Shown in pieces: positions 18,303 through 29,686 of a stretch of DNA of 64,000 bases (positions are counted from its first letter, which is position 1; each line of letters begins with the position of its first letter). The notes beneath the pieces are model-generated. The model searched no databases. It worked only from the letters and a program-made list of their open reading frames with translations, and was not told the origin of the DNA. The position numbers and the translations under genes are program-made. The stretch covers positions 7,998,001-8,062,000 of the forward strand of contig NZ_CP109104.1 of NCBI RefSeq assembly GCF_035917675.1, written 5' to 3'. Origin of the DNA: Streptomyces sp. NBC_01775. GTDB taxonomy: Bacteria; Actinomycetota; Actinomycetes; Streptomycetales; Streptomycetaceae.

Positions 18303-18860
18303 ATGAGCCAGCCTTGGCCGCCGCAACAGCCCATGCAGCCACCTCAGCCCATGCAGCAGTTTCAGCCGATGCAGCCGCCCGGCTACCCCTACCAGCCAGG
18401 ATTCCCGCCACCACGCCGTGGCAGCGGGGTGAAGGCGTTCCTTCTCGGGTGGCTCATCTCCGGCTTCGGCGCGACGCTGTTCGCCGGCCTCCTCGTCGCC
18501 AGCTACGACGATCTGTCGAAGGTCGGGCTGCGCGTCATGTACGTCGTCTTCGCGCTGGTACTCGCGCTGGTCGTCGGCTCGGTGGCGGGCAAGATGGGCG
18601 GGCCCAACCCCGGCGCGTACGTCGCTCCCGCGCTGCTGGCCATGCTCGCCGTCTTCATGGGCACCGCCAACGGCTACGTCTTCGTCCTGCTCGACGCCGG
18701 CGGAACCGACGTCCTTGACGCCATGCTGGAACACGAGCCCGGGGCCCCCGCCGAGTTCTGGTGGAAGGGGCTGAAGGGCGGCATCGCGCTCCTCGGCCTC
18801 GCGGTCGCCGGAGGCGGCGTCTTCGCCATGGCCAACCTCGTCGGCAAGCGGCAGCGGTAG
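18303..18860 (+). CDS. small integral membrane protein with Pro/Gln-rich N-terminus
   Basis: A 185-residue protein. Residues 1-40 are cytoplasmic and made of QPMQPP-like Pro/Gln/Met repeats. At least four hydrophobic segments follow (GWLISGFGATLFAGLLVA, VMYVVFALVLALVVGSVAG, YVAPALLAMLAVFMGTANG and GIALLGLAVAGGGVFAMANL). No catalytic motif is seen. The ATG at 18303 follows GGGGGA. Such proline-rich tails on small membrane proteins are common in Streptomyces and may recruit partners, but the function is unknown. Confidence 0.8.
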   Translation: MSQPWPPQQPMQPPQPMQQFQPMQPPGYPYQPGFPPPRRGSGVKAFLLGWLISGFGATLFAGLLVASYDDLSKVGLRVMYVVFALVLALVVGSVAGKMGGPNPGAYVAPALLAMLAVFMGTANGYVFVLLDAGGTDVLDAMLEHEPGAPAEFWWKGLKGGIALLGLAVAGGGVFAMANLVGKRQR

Positions 18861-18967
18861 CGACAGCGGTACGCGGTGTCGTCCGGCGGGCTCACGGCCC
18901 GCCGGCGGCCCAGCCGTTCAGCAAGCCGCTCGGCGCCCGCCCGGTGGCCTTCGGGGAGGGGGCCGGG

Positions 18968-19315
18968 TCATCGGTGGCCCACTACGTTGACCACCCGGCC
19001 GTTGGGATCACGGACGAAGAACCGGCGCACTCCCCACTCCTCGTCCTGCAAGGCGTGCACGATCTCCGCACCGCTTCCTCGCATCGCTGCGTAGGCCGCG
19101 TCCACGTCGTCCACCTCGACGCTCATGTCGGGCACGACCGGCGCGGTCTTGTCGTGGCTCATGAAGGTGACTTGCGCCGTGGGGTTGGAAGGGGAGGCGA
19201 GCGTCATGACCCAGCCAAGGTTCATGACCTCCTCGAACCCCAGGAGACCGTAGAAGTCCCGGCTCTCCTCCATGGTCTCTGTTCGGATATCGGGCATGGC
19301 CCGGCGGATGGACAT
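18968..19315 (-). CDS. VOC (glyoxalase/bleomycin-resistance fold) protein
   Basis: A 115-residue vicinal-oxygen-chelate fold protein with paired beta-alpha-beta-beta-beta modules. It has ESRDFYGLLGFEEVMNLGW near the N-terminus and GVRRFFVRDPNGRVVNVVGH at the C-terminus, where the metal-ligand Glu of many members is replaced. It may be a small-molecule-binding or resistance protein rather than an enzyme. It lies 118 bp downstream of the UvrA-like gene on the same strand. Confidence 0.85.
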   Translation of the reverse strand: MSIRRAMPDIRTETMEESRDFYGLLGFEEVMNLGWVMTLASPSNPTAQVTFMSHDKTAPVVPDMSVEVDDVDAAYAAMRGSGAEIVHALQDEEWGVRRFFVRDPNGRVVNVVGHR

Positions 19316-19433
19316 GAGTGACTCCTGCTGACGGGTGGGAGCGAAGGTGTCCCTGATCCTCTCAGGCGGGGCCCTGCGGCGCACCCGGCCAACTCGGGAT
19401 CGACCGGGCCGACATCGTCCGCGAGGGCCCCGG

Positions 19434-21902
<2,469 letters not shown>

Positions 21903-22146
21903 CGTGTCTCCATCTGTTGGGCGGGCCGAGCCTCGCGGACTCCGTCGGCTTCGCCGCCTGGATCGATCTGACCAGCTTCGCGCAGTACGTCAGGTTCTGC
22001 TTCGCCGGCCCCGCCTCGGCAACGGTCACCGAGCCGCCCGGTCCACGGGCGGGCCTCCTTCCGTACCGCGCCGGGCGGGGCCCGCAGGCGGGTCCTTACC
22101 CGTAGGCGGTCCCTGCCGGGCGGGCGGCCCTTGCCGACCGGCGGTC

Positions 22147-22563
22147 CTACCGCTCGCGGGGCCGGGTGAAGCGGATCATGTTGCCGGCCGGGTCGCGGAA
22201 GGCGCAGTCGCGGACGCCGTACGGCTGGTCGACCGGCTCTTGCAGCACCTCCCCGCCGGCGGACCGGATGCGTTCGAAGGTGGCGTCGCAGTCGTCGGTG
22301 GAGAAGATCACGCCGCGTAGCATGCCTTTGGCCAGCAGTTCCGCCATCGCCTGCTTGTCGGCAGGCGAGGCGTTGGGGTCGGCGAGCGGCGGTTCGAGGA
22401 CGACATCCACGTCCGGCTGCGCGGGCGAGCCGAGGGTCAGCCAGCGCATCCCCGCGTACGCGACGTCGTTGCGTACCTCCAGGCCGAGGATGTCGCGGTA
22501 GAAGGCGAGCGCCTTGTCATGGTCGTCGACTGCGATGAAGCACGTTGCGAGCTTGATGTCCAT
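22147..22563 (-). CDS. VOC family protein
   Basis: A 138-residue glyoxalase-fold protein with LATCFIAVDDHDKALAFYRD at the N-terminus and GVRDCAFRDPAGNMIRFTRP at the C-terminus. The typical metal-binding His/Glu set is only partly present (no His in the first strand), so catalysis is uncertain. It is encoded upstream of the UvrA-like gene on the same strand, with a 244-bp gap that has no other gene. Confidence 0.87.
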   Translation of the reverse strand: MDIKLATCFIAVDDHDKALAFYRDILGLEVRNDVAYAGMRWLTLGSPAQPDVDVVLEPPLADPNASPADKQAMAELLAKGMLRGVIFSTDDCDATFERIRSAGGEVLQEPVDQPYGVRDCAFRDPAGNMIRFTRPRER

Positions 22564-22762
22564 GCCTCCGACGCTACGAGGCGGCGGGGGATTCCGCTTC
22601 TTCGATCCTGACCGGTCGCGTGCGGATCCTGGCGACGCACGCCGGGACCGCGGCGCCGGCCCCGTGAGAGCGCGCCCGGCGGGTGCTGGGGCTCTCGCCG
22701 ACCAGTTCGGGAAGCGTGAGCTGAACGGCCCCGGCGAGGTGCGTCCGACTTTTCAGGGTCGT

Positions 22763-23515
22763 TCATTCCACGGGCGGACCCGACTGCCGGAGCGTCCTCC
22801 AGTACTGCCGTCGCTTCTCGTCCCGCACGACGACGCCGAGACGGGCCAGCTCCGCACGGAGCTCTTGAAGGTCGCCGTCGGAGGGGTCCTTCTTTTCCAG
22901 CGACTTCTGGCGGGCCTTGAGGATGGCGTTCGCACCCTCCGGCAGTCCGGGAGTATCCGGGACCCAGCGGCGGAACTCGTCCTTGTGGGGATCGGAGTCC
23001 GCCCACGCGTAGCCGCGCTCGGTGAAGGCGTCGGCAACCCGGCCTGCGTCCAGGTCGCATCCCTGCCGGGTGAGTTCACCACCGTCGTGGCCGAGAAGAA
23101 CAAGTTGCTTGCCGTCCCGGAAGACCGCGGCGATGGCGTCGGGTGAGAACTCCTCCTCCCGGCCCTTGCGCGCGAGCACAACGCGATCATCGGACAGCCG
23201 AACCACCAACTGCTCGTGCTGGGCGACAAATCCGAGGACGAGACCTGCCACCGCACCCGCGGCGGGCAGCCCCGGCGCGGGGATCGAGGCGACAAGCTCG
23301 ACCGGTCCCCGCATCGGGGCCCAGGGCAGCGTCAAGAGCCAGTCGGCCAGGAGACCGACGAGCCAGCCGAGCCCCACCCCCACCAGCACGCAGACGACAT
23401 AGACGCCCACGGTGCTCCAAGCCGGCTCGCCGAGCACGGTGACCTGGTCACTCCGCCGGCCCTCCTGGCTCTCCCGGCTCCCCTGGGTCTGCTCAAGTCT
23501 CTTGCGCATGCTCAT
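22763..23515 (-). CDS. YqeB-like membrane protein
   Basis: A 250-residue protein. A charged cytoplasmic N-terminus precedes two membrane segments (STVGVYVVCVLVGVGLGWLVG and PAAGAVAGLVLGFVAQH). A PH-like cytoplasmic domain follows (VVRLSDDRVVLARKGREEEF, then AVFRDGKQLVLLG) and a C-terminal helical tail. This arrangement resembles YqeB-family proteins of actinobacteria, whose role is not known. The start is the first ATG of an ATG-AGC-ATG pair. A large AT-rich palindrome lies about 30-60 bp upstream and may control it. Confidence 0.7.
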   Translation of the reverse strand: MSMRKRLEQTQGSRESQEGRRSDQVTVLGEPAWSTVGVYVVCVLVGVGLGWLVGLLADWLLTLPWAPMRGPVELVASIPAPGLPAAGAVAGLVLGFVAQHEQLVVRLSDDRVVLARKGREEEFSPDAIAAVFRDGKQLVLLGHDGGELTRQGCDLDAGRVADAFTERGYAWADSDPHKDEFRRWVPDTPGLPEGANAILKARQKSLEKKDPSDGDLQELRAELARLGVVVRDEKRRQYWRTLRQSGPPVE

Positions 23516-23541
23516 GTTCCCCCTCCGGCCCTGGCGTTCCC

Positions 23542-23573
23542 TAATAATAGACCGAGTGCTCGCTCTATTATTA
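23542..23573. promoter_or_regulatory. AT-rich 32-bp palindrome, candidate operator
   Basis: Arms TAATAATAGA and TCTATTATTA are perfectly complementary and enclose CGAG-TG-CTCG, a second inverted repeat on the same dyad. Such AT-rich symmetry stands out in this GC-rich DNA. It abuts the stop codon of the EACC1-like gene and lies just upstream of the YqeB-like gene. It could be a repressor operator or the terminator of the upstream operon. Confidence 0.65.
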
Positions 23574-24185
23574 CGCCCGGGAATCACAGGAGCCGAGAGC
23601 CGACCCCAAGGGGCCCGACGAGGACGGCCGGCCTGGTGGAGGTGGTCCGGGAGGCCAGGGCCGCTCGCGCGGCGGGACATCCGCCACTCGCCCCCGGAGA
23701 AGCCCCGTCAGCGTCACCGCGGGCGCGGAGGGACGGGCGGTGCGCCAGGAGGCGTACGCGAGCGCCAGGTTGAGGGCCGCGAATCCCTGGCTCAGAACCA
23801 GCTCGATGATCTCGACCGCGCCCATCGTCTCCGCGTCGTCCTGCTGAGCGGGGCGGAGGCTGTCGTCCTGCTCGACGGGGCGGAGGCTGACGTCCGCGTG
23901 GTCCCGGACATCGGGGGTCTGCCTCAGCCACGCGTAGAAATCGAGGGTGGCCCTCGCCCCGCCGTCGGCCCCGGACGCGCCGAGACGGATACGCACACTT
24001 CCGACGCTGCGCTGACATTCCATAAGAAACAACGGTAGCCACAACTCGTCCCGGACGTAGGCGAGTTGCCCATCACGCACACACTGCACATGCACGCACG
24101 TGATACGGCGCCGGCGCCGGGCCCTCCAGCCGTCCATCCGGTACGGCTCGGAGCGGACCTGCCGGGCGGCAGGCAGCCGGCTCAT
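23571..24185 (-). CDS. EACC1-like (effector-associated constant component) protein
   Basis: A 204-residue product if translation begins at the ATG overlapping the SARP stop (ATGA). The recognisable domain is residues about 58-165: VRIRLG, then TLDFYAWLRQTPDVR, then a helix GAVEIIELVLSQGFAALNLALAYASWRTARP and a short VTLT strand. This matches the actinobacterial EACC1 fold, named as a constant partner in effector/conflict systems with caspase or STAND modules. The first 50 residues are Arg-rich and look poorly conserved, so an internal ATG at 24023 may be the true start. A 27-bp duplication (23835-23888) repeats SLRPxxQDD. The Pro-rich tail has no known role. Confidence 0.65.
   Translation of the reverse strand: MSRLPAARQVRSEPYRMDGWRARRRRRITCVHVQCVRDGQLAYVRDELWLPLFLMECQRSVGSVRIRLGASGADGGARATLDFYAWLRQTPDVRDHADVSLRPVEQDDSLRPAQQDDAETMGAVEIIELVLSQGFAALNLALAYASWRTARPSAPAVTLTGLLRGRVADVPPRERPWPPGPPPPGRPSSSGPLGSALGSCDSRA
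23835..23888 (-). repeat. 27-bp in-frame tandem duplication
   Basis: Two adjacent 27-bp copies differing at a few bases encode SLRPVEQDD and SLRPAQQDD in the loop of the EACC1-like domain. Confidence 0.75.
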
Positions 24186-26728
24186 TCCCCCCGCCGGTCC
24201 GTTCGGCTTCTCGCGCTGAGGCGGACGAGGTTGTGCAGCCGGTAGTGCCCCGGGCCTGCTGATTCCAGGAGCGAGGTGTCGACCAGGCCCTCAAGGACGG
24301 CTTCGGACTGCGCGGGTGGGAGGCCCAGCAGGGCTGCCGCGTCGTCGAGGGAGATGTCGGGGGTATCGGCGAGCCCCAGCCGGCGGAAGGCGCGGGCCTG
24401 TTCGGGGCTGAGCTGGCTGTAGCCGAGTTCGAAGGTGGCCTTCACCGCCAGGTCTCCGGCCTGGAGTTCGTCCAGGCGGCGGCGCTCGTCGCGGAGTTTG
24501 GCGGCGAGGGTGGAGACCGTCCAGGTGCGGCGGGCCGACAGGCGGGACGCCGCGATGCGGATGGCCAGCGGCAGGAACCCGCAGGCCGCAACGACGTCCA
24601 TCGCGGCTTCGCGCTCGAGGAAGATCCGGTCCTCGCCCACAATGCGGGTGAAGAGGGTCATGGCCTCCTCGGGGCTCATGACGTCCAGGTCGACAAGGCG
24701 GGCGCCGTCGAGGTCGACCAGGCGGGCGTGGCTGGTGATCAGGGCGGCGCAGCCCGCGGTGCCGGCGAGAAGAGGGCGGACCTGCGCCGCACCGCGGGCG
24801 TTGTCGAGGAGGATCAGGACGCGGCGGTCCGCCAGCAGCGACCGGAAGAGAGCGGAGCGCTCCTCGACGCCTTCAGGGATGAAGGCATCCGGGGCGCCGA
24901 GGGCGCGGAGGAAAGCGCCGAGTACCGCTTCGGGGTCGGCGGGGGTGGAGCCCGCGCCCTGGAGGTCTACGTAGAGCTGGCCGTCGGGGAAATGGTGGGC
25001 GGCGGCGTGGGCGACGTGGATGGCCAGGGTCGTCTTGCCGACGCCGCCGATGCCCGCCACCGCTGAGACGGCCATGATGCTGCCCTCGGCCTGGGCGAGC
25101 TGATCGGCGAGTTCGGCGACGAAGGGCTTGCGGCCGGTGAAGTCGGCGACGGTGGCGGGAAGTTGGGCGGGACGGGTGACGACGGGAGCCGAGCCGGGGG
25201 TCGGCGCTTCGGCCTGGTGGATGAGTTCGTCGTCGGCCTCCAGGATGCGCTGGAAGAGGTCGGAGAGCTCGGGTCGGGGGTCGACGCCGAGCTCGTCGGC
25301 GAGCAGGCGGCGGGTGTCGGCGTAGACGGCGAGGGCGTCGGCCTGCCGGCCGCTGCGGTAGAGGGCGAGCATCAGCAGTTCGCGCAGGCGCTCGCGCAGC
25401 GGGTGCGCGGCGGTCAGGGCCGTCAGTTCGCTGACGGCCTCCGCGTGGTTGCCGACCTGGAGGTCGAGGTCGAGGCGCGGCTCCAGCAGGCTCAGGCGCC
25501 ACTCGGCCAGGCGGGTGCGCTGGGTTTCGGCGTAGGGGCCGGGGACGCCGGCCAGGGGCTCGCCGTCCCACTGGTCCAGCGCGGCGCTGTAGAGGTCGCG
25601 GGCTCTGGCGCGTTCGCCGCCCGAGGCGGCCTTTTCGGCCCGCATGGCCAGATCGTGCGCGGCGTCCAGGTCCAGAAGGGCTCCGGGACCGGTGCGGATG
25701 GCATAGCCCCCGGCCTCACTGACCAGCAGTTCGGCACCCAGCGTCTTGCGGAGACGGGAGGCGTAGGTGCGCAGGGCGGCCTTCGCCGCCTCCGGTGGCT
25801 CTTCGCCCCAGAGCGCGTCGATCAGTTCTTCGGCGGTCGCTGTACGGCCCCCGCGCAGCAGCAGGGCCGCAAGCAGCGCGCGCTGCTGCGGTGATCCCAT
25901 GTTCAGCGCCTGGCCCTCGCGCCAGGCGCGCACCGGGCCGAGCACGGCGAAGCGCACCCCTCCCTCCGGCCACCCGGCTGTCGGACCTTCCTCCGGCCGT
26001 CCGCCCGGCGGCCCTTCCGGTCGCCGTACGCCTGTCTGTATTTCCTGGCCACCCCTGGCGACCGCCGCCAGGTGGTGCGCCGGCTTCGTCGTCACGACAG
26101 CGTTCGCAGCGGCCACCTCCCCTCCGGGTGACGGCTCTTCGGCACGGGTGGGGGCGTCGGCTGGTTGCGCGTTCCCGTATACGCGGCGCCACGCGTCCAC
26201 CCAGGGCAGCCGCGCTCCGGTGGGGACCTCGCAGACGGTGAGGAACGTGGCGAACTGCTGTGCGTCCCGAGGGCCCGTCTGCCCGTTCAGGATCCGGTGG
26301 ACAGTGGTGTGCGGCAGTCTGCCGAAGCCGCCCGCGCGGCGCTCCATCTCCCGCATGGAGGGCCCGCCCGCCTCGTGGTGGAGCCCCCGAAGGGCAGCGG
26401 CCAGCCCCGGAGCGTCGGTGACGGCATCCGGGGCCAACGGCTGACGGTCTCTCCCGGCGGTACGCAGGTGCTCCTGTCGCGCTCGCAGCCGCAGCTGAAG
26501 GGCCTCTTCGACCGACGCGCCACAACCCCGGGCGTACGCCTCGACGATGTCAGCCGTAGGCACCGAGGCCGCCGAGGCAGCCCGCTGCAACGTCGTGGCG
26601 TGCCGCCCGGTGCGGGCGGCGAGCTGTGCGTATGTCAAACCGTGCGCCGTCCGTTGCCGGCGCAGCCACTGGGCGAGCTCGGCCAGCGCACGGTTCGACG
26701 TGGTGATCGGTTTCTCACTGCGCCCCAC
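24182..26728 (-). CDS. SARP/BTAD regulator with NB-ARC domain and N-terminal HTH modules
   Basis: An 848-residue multidomain regulator. Residues about 10-70 form an XRE-like HTH (LRRQRTAHGLTYAQLAARTG). A second HTH-like copy follows near 110-170 (MREMERRAGGFGRLPHTTVH). A central OmpR-like winged helix (VRFAVLGPVRAWREG) plus a BTAD domain give the AfsR/SARP core. The C-terminal NB-ARC ATPase has Walker A GIGGVGKTTLAIHVAH and Walker B RVLILLDNARG, then a short helical end without the TPR tail of full AfsR proteins. The GTG start at 26728 lies 12 bp after the small membrane protein's stop, and its own stop overlaps the EACC1-like start. The genes are likely one operon in which this protein senses a nucleotide-dependent signal and regulates transcription. 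Confidence 0.85.
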   Translation of the reverse strand: MGRSEKPITTSNRALAELAQWLRRQRTAHGLTYAQLAARTGRHATTLQRAASAASVPTADIVEAYARGCGASVEEALQLRLRARQEHLRTAGRDRQPLAPDAVTDAPGLAAALRGLHHEAGGPSMREMERRAGGFGRLPHTTVHRILNGQTGPRDAQQFATFLTVCEVPTGARLPWVDAWRRVYGNAQPADAPTRAEEPSPGGEVAAANAVVTTKPAHHLAAVARGGQEIQTGVRRPEGPPGGRPEEGPTAGWPEGGVRFAVLGPVRAWREGQALNMGSPQQRALLAALLLRGGRTATAEELIDALWGEEPPEAAKAALRTYASRLRKTLGAELLVSEAGGYAIRTGPGALLDLDAAHDLAMRAEKAASGGERARARDLYSAALDQWDGEPLAGVPGPYAETQRTRLAEWRLSLLEPRLDLDLQVGNHAEAVSELTALTAAHPLRERLRELLMLALYRSGRQADALAVYADTRRLLADELGVDPRPELSDLFQRILEADDELIHQAEAPTPGSAPVVTRPAQLPATVADFTGRKPFVAELADQLAQAEGSIMAVSAVAGIGGVGKTTLAIHVAHAAAHHFPDGQLYVDLQGAGSTPADPEAVLGAFLRALGAPDAFIPEGVEERSALFRSLLADRRVLILLDNARGAAQVRPLLAGTAGCAALITSHARLVDLDGARLVDLDVMSPEEAMTLFTRIVGEDRIFLEREAAMDVVAACGFLPLAIRIAASRLSARRTWTVSTLAAKLRDERRRLDELQAGDLAVKATFELGYSQLSPEQARAFRRLGLADTPDISLDDAAALLGLPPAQSEAVLEGLVDTSLLESAGPGHYRLHNLVRLSARSRTDRRGE

Positions 26729-26740
26729 GGTCGCGGGCCC

Positions 26741-27004
26741 TCAGACCGAGAAGCTGACCCGCATGCCCTGTATCACCAGGCGGCCCAGCTTGCTGCCGCC
26801 GCGCAGGGTGAGCAGCACGCCGAGTGCCACGAGTCCGGCGACGCCGAGCACGTCCAAGATGGCTGACGGCGACAGCCCACCGGCCGCCAGCACGCTCGCC
26901 AGCACGGCGATCACGACGATGACCACGACGTCCGGCGTGGACAGCCGGTGCCGGTCGGGCAGCTTCGACTCGACACAGCAAGCCGGGGAGGGAAGGCGGG
27001 ACAT
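26741..27004 (-). CDS. small single-pass or hairpin membrane protein
   Basis: An 87-residue protein with two hydrophobic stretches (PDVVVIVVIAVLASVLAAGG and DVLGVAGLVALGVLLTLRGG), a Cys pair near the N-terminus and a basic C-terminal end. A strong AGGAGG ribosome-binding site lies eight bases before the ATG at 27004. It is the first gene of the presumed operon with the SARP/NB-ARC regulator. I do not recognise a family; a membrane sensor or anchor is possible. Confidence 0.7.
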   Translation of the reverse strand: MSRLPSPACCVESKLPDRHRLSTPDVVVIVVIAVLASVLAAGGLSPSAILDVLGVAGLVALGVLLTLRGGSKLGRLVIQGMRVSFSV

Positions 27005-27579
27005 GGGGATGCCTCCTGAGATTCAGTCGCCCGGACGTTGGCCGGCCGGGGCGTGTTGCGGGCTCCATGCGTCTGTACGTGTCTCTCCGCCGACCGGTGC
27101 TTGCCGACACCGATGGCGGAACAGCATCGTGCCACTCACCGGCTCAAGAAGCAGGGGCCCCAGGGAGGCGGTGGGGATTGATGCGTTGCTGTCCCGGTGG
27201 CCGGGTGCGGAACTTTCCCGCCCACGTGCCGCGACGATGCTTGTGACCTGCGCCTGGCGCACAACGGGCGCTGCACGGCGTCTCTTTGGGAGCCGAAGAT
27301 GCGGTGTCGTCCCACATCCACTTGCCAATCGCTGACACGCCTCTGTAAGCATCTTCCAGGTACGGGGATATCCCGTACCGCTCCCTGAGAGTTGCGGGCT
27401 CCACCAACACGACCAGGGATGTTCGGCGGACACGCGTTGCCGCGCGTCACCGCCCCCGGGGCCGGCGTTCCAGCTCGTGAGCGCCGGCCTCCCGCCGTGC
27501 CGCGTGCCTCGGGCAGGCCCGAGGCCATCCGGCGAGGGCCGGTCGGTCGCGCGCCCGGTGCCTCTGGCATCCTGATGCG
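27005..27579. other. 575-bp divergent gap, no certain gene
   Basis: No convincing gene is seen. A minus-strand frame (27144-27410, GTG start) begins with a protein-like stretch, LVEPATLRERYGISPYLEDA, and then loses coding character. It is locally less GC-rich than its surroundings and may be a gene remnant. The rest should hold promoters for the two divergent units. Confidence 0.5.
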
Positions 27580-28359
27580 GTGCAGGGACCCACCACCATC
27601 ACCCCCGATGCTCCCGACCTTGTGGACAGCCCACTCCTCACGCAGCAGTGGCTCGACCTGTGCTTCATCCACTGGGCTGTCGACCCGGATGTCGTTGCCG
27701 GACTCCTGCCCGAGGGCACCGTCCCCGACCTCCACGACGGCGTCACATATGTCGGACTCGTGGCCTTTCGCATGCACCGGGTCGGTTGGTTCCGGCTGCC
27801 CGGTGTGCCGTATCTGGGATCCTTCCCGGAGACGAACATCCGCCTGTACTCGGTCGACGCGCAGGGGAGACGCGGTGTCGTCTTCCGGTCGATGGACGCC
27901 TCACGGCTGATACCCGTCGTGATGGGACGCGCCGGCTTCCGGCTGCCGTACCTGTGGTCCCGGATGAGGGTCCGCGCCACCGGTGAGACCGTCACGTACA
28001 CCAGCTCGCGCCGCTGGCCGGGACCGCGCGGAGCATACAGCCGGATCGCTGTGCGCCGGGGCGAACAGGTGGCGGAGCCGACAGAGCTGGAGCTCTTCCT
28101 CACCGCCCGCTGGGGGCTGCACACCACGTTCGCCGGCGGGGTGGCCTATCTGCCCAACTACCATCCGCGCTGGCCTCTGTACCGGGCCGAGCTGCTGACC
28201 TGCGAGGAGAACCTGGTCGAGGCGGCCGGCCTGCCCGCGCCGTGCGACCCCCCGATCAGTGTGCTCTGCTCTCCCGGCGTACCGGTACGCCTCGGCCGCC
28301 CGGCCCGGACGGGTATACGTGGCGCGAGAGGGATGCGGAGGGGCCGAGCGGAGCGCTGA
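27580..28359 (+). CDS. DUF2071 (YqjF-like) family protein
   Basis: A 259-residue protein with the DUF2071 pattern. It has QQWLDLCFIHWAVDPDVVAGLLPEG near the N-terminus, a central GVTYVGLVAFRMHRVGW and NIRLYSVDAQGRRGVVFRSMDA, and a late PNYHPRWPLYRAEL. The fold is acetoacetate-decarboxylase-like, but members lack a demonstrated reaction. I kept the GTG start at 27580 because homologs begin close to this point. The C-terminal 20 residues are Arg/Gly-rich and may be poorly structured. It appears monocistronic. Confidence 0.85.
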   Translation: MQGPTTITPDAPDLVDSPLLTQQWLDLCFIHWAVDPDVVAGLLPEGTVPDLHDGVTYVGLVAFRMHRVGWFRLPGVPYLGSFPETNIRLYSVDAQGRRGVVFRSMDASRLIPVVMGRAGFRLPYLWSRMRVRATGETVTYTSSRRWPGPRGAYSRIAVRRGEQVAEPTELELFLTARWGLHTTFAGGVAYLPNYHPRWPLYRAELLTCEENLVEAAGLPAPCDPPISVLCSPGVPVRLGRPARTGIRGARGMRRGRAER

Positions 28360-28457
28360 GTCTGCGGCTCCCGGTGGGCCGCCCGGCGCCATGGCCGTGC
28401 GGGGCGGATTCCGGCCCCCCCGCACGACCCTGTGCGCCGCCGCGCGGCGCGAGCGCG

Positions 28458-29486
28458 TCAGCGCTGTTGGTAGACGAGCCAGACCTGGCCCCGGTCGAAG
28501 GGCATCCGCTTGCCGTTCGAGAGGGTGTAGGTGGTGTCGCCCGTCGCGCTCTTGCGCTCCCACTTCGTCTTGAACGCCTTGCCGTCGCGCAGCACGGTCG
28601 CCTCACCGCTGCCGACGGTCTCGATGTACGGCGTCTCGCCGCTGGAGTCCGGCGGCATGTCCGTCTTCTGGATGATCACGGTCTTGCCGCCGAGCCGCTT
28701 CCCGGAAGTGCCCTTCGCGGGCTGACCGTCGAAGGAGGCCAGCCAACGCCCCTCCTCTCCCGACCAGTTGAAGGAGGTCTTGGACGAGCCGTAGTCCACG
28801 GTCTGCTCGTCGGTCGGCGTCCCGCCGCTCGGCTCATCGCCGAAACGGAAGCCGATGTCGCTGGCCTTGCTCGCCTCGGGCGCCTTCTTGAAGAGCTCGT
28901 CGGGGTGGCCGTAGAGGTTGTGCGGGGGCGCGTTGTCGCCCCCGCGCTCGTAGGCGTCCGGGTGGTCGTCGTGCGAGACCCCGTACAGCGGCGACTTCTT
29001 GATCTTGTCCACCACCCCCGCACGGGCACCTGAATAGGCGAGCGCGGGGCGCTGGAACATCCGCATCTGCTCGACGTTGTACTCGCGGGCGCTGCGCACC
29101 GGGCCCAGCGACTTGGGGTAGTGGCTGGAGTAGATCGCGAACAGCCGTCCCAGCCCGCCCTCGACCTTTTCCACGCCGACGATGTCGGCGTCTTCGAGCG
29201 CGGTCTGCGGGCGTGCGTCCTTATGGTTGTCGATCTTCACCGCGAGCACGGGATTCCGCTTCGCCGGAAGCCCGGTGAACGGGGAGGTGGACGCGTCCTC
29301 CTTCTGCTGCTTCACCGCGGGCTTGGCGTCCTCGTCGAGCGCGGCGAACGACGGCGTCGCCACGGCCGCGCCCGCCAGCCCGCCGGCTACGGCCAGTGCG
29401 GCTACGAAGCGGGTGCGGCCAAGGCGTATTCGTGGTGAACCCTTCGAACGACCGGCGAAGGACGGCGGGGTGGAGCGGCCTTTCAT
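28458..29486 (-). CDS. DUF3048 (YerB-like) secreted protein
   Basis: A 342-residue exported protein. An N-terminal basic region with a long hydrophobic stretch (FVAALAVAGGLAGAAVATPSFA) makes a signal peptide with an AxA cleavage site. DUF3048 follows, with NPVLAVKIDNHKDARPQTAL, VGVEKVEGGLGRLFAIYSS and GPVRSAREYN, and its C-terminal domain ends in MPFDRGQVWLVYQQ. YerB-type proteins are extracytoplasmic and of unknown role. The ATG at 29486 has AGGAGG eight bases upstream, which rules out the longer frame. It is divergent from the TetR gene. Confidence 0.88.
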   Translation of the reverse strand: MKGRSTPPSFAGRSKGSPRIRLGRTRFVAALAVAGGLAGAAVATPSFAALDEDAKPAVKQQKEDASTSPFTGLPAKRNPVLAVKIDNHKDARPQTALEDADIVGVEKVEGGLGRLFAIYSSHYPKSLGPVRSAREYNVEQMRMFQRPALAYSGARAGVVDKIKKSPLYGVSHDDHPDAYERGGDNAPPHNLYGHPDELFKKAPEASKASDIGFRFGDEPSGGTPTDEQTVDYGSSKTSFNWSGEEGRWLASFDGQPAKGTSGKRLGGKTVIIQKTDMPPDSSGETPYIETVGSGEATVLRDGKAFKTKWERKSATGDTTYTLSNGKRMPFDRGQVWLVYQQR

Positions 29487-29686
29487 GAACAGACCTCCTG
29501 TGGGGGGAGAGAACTTCGCTGGGGAGCCAACCCCATCTCCACCGCGCTGCGGCGTCAATACCAACATCGATACTCGCCGCCCGTCCTGGCCCGCCTTCGG
29601 TCCTGGCCGCCCCGAAAGTCACCGGTGTCCGGATGCGTTAAGGTGCCGCCTGGCAGAGCAGACCTTCACCCTGTGGCTACGAGGCG

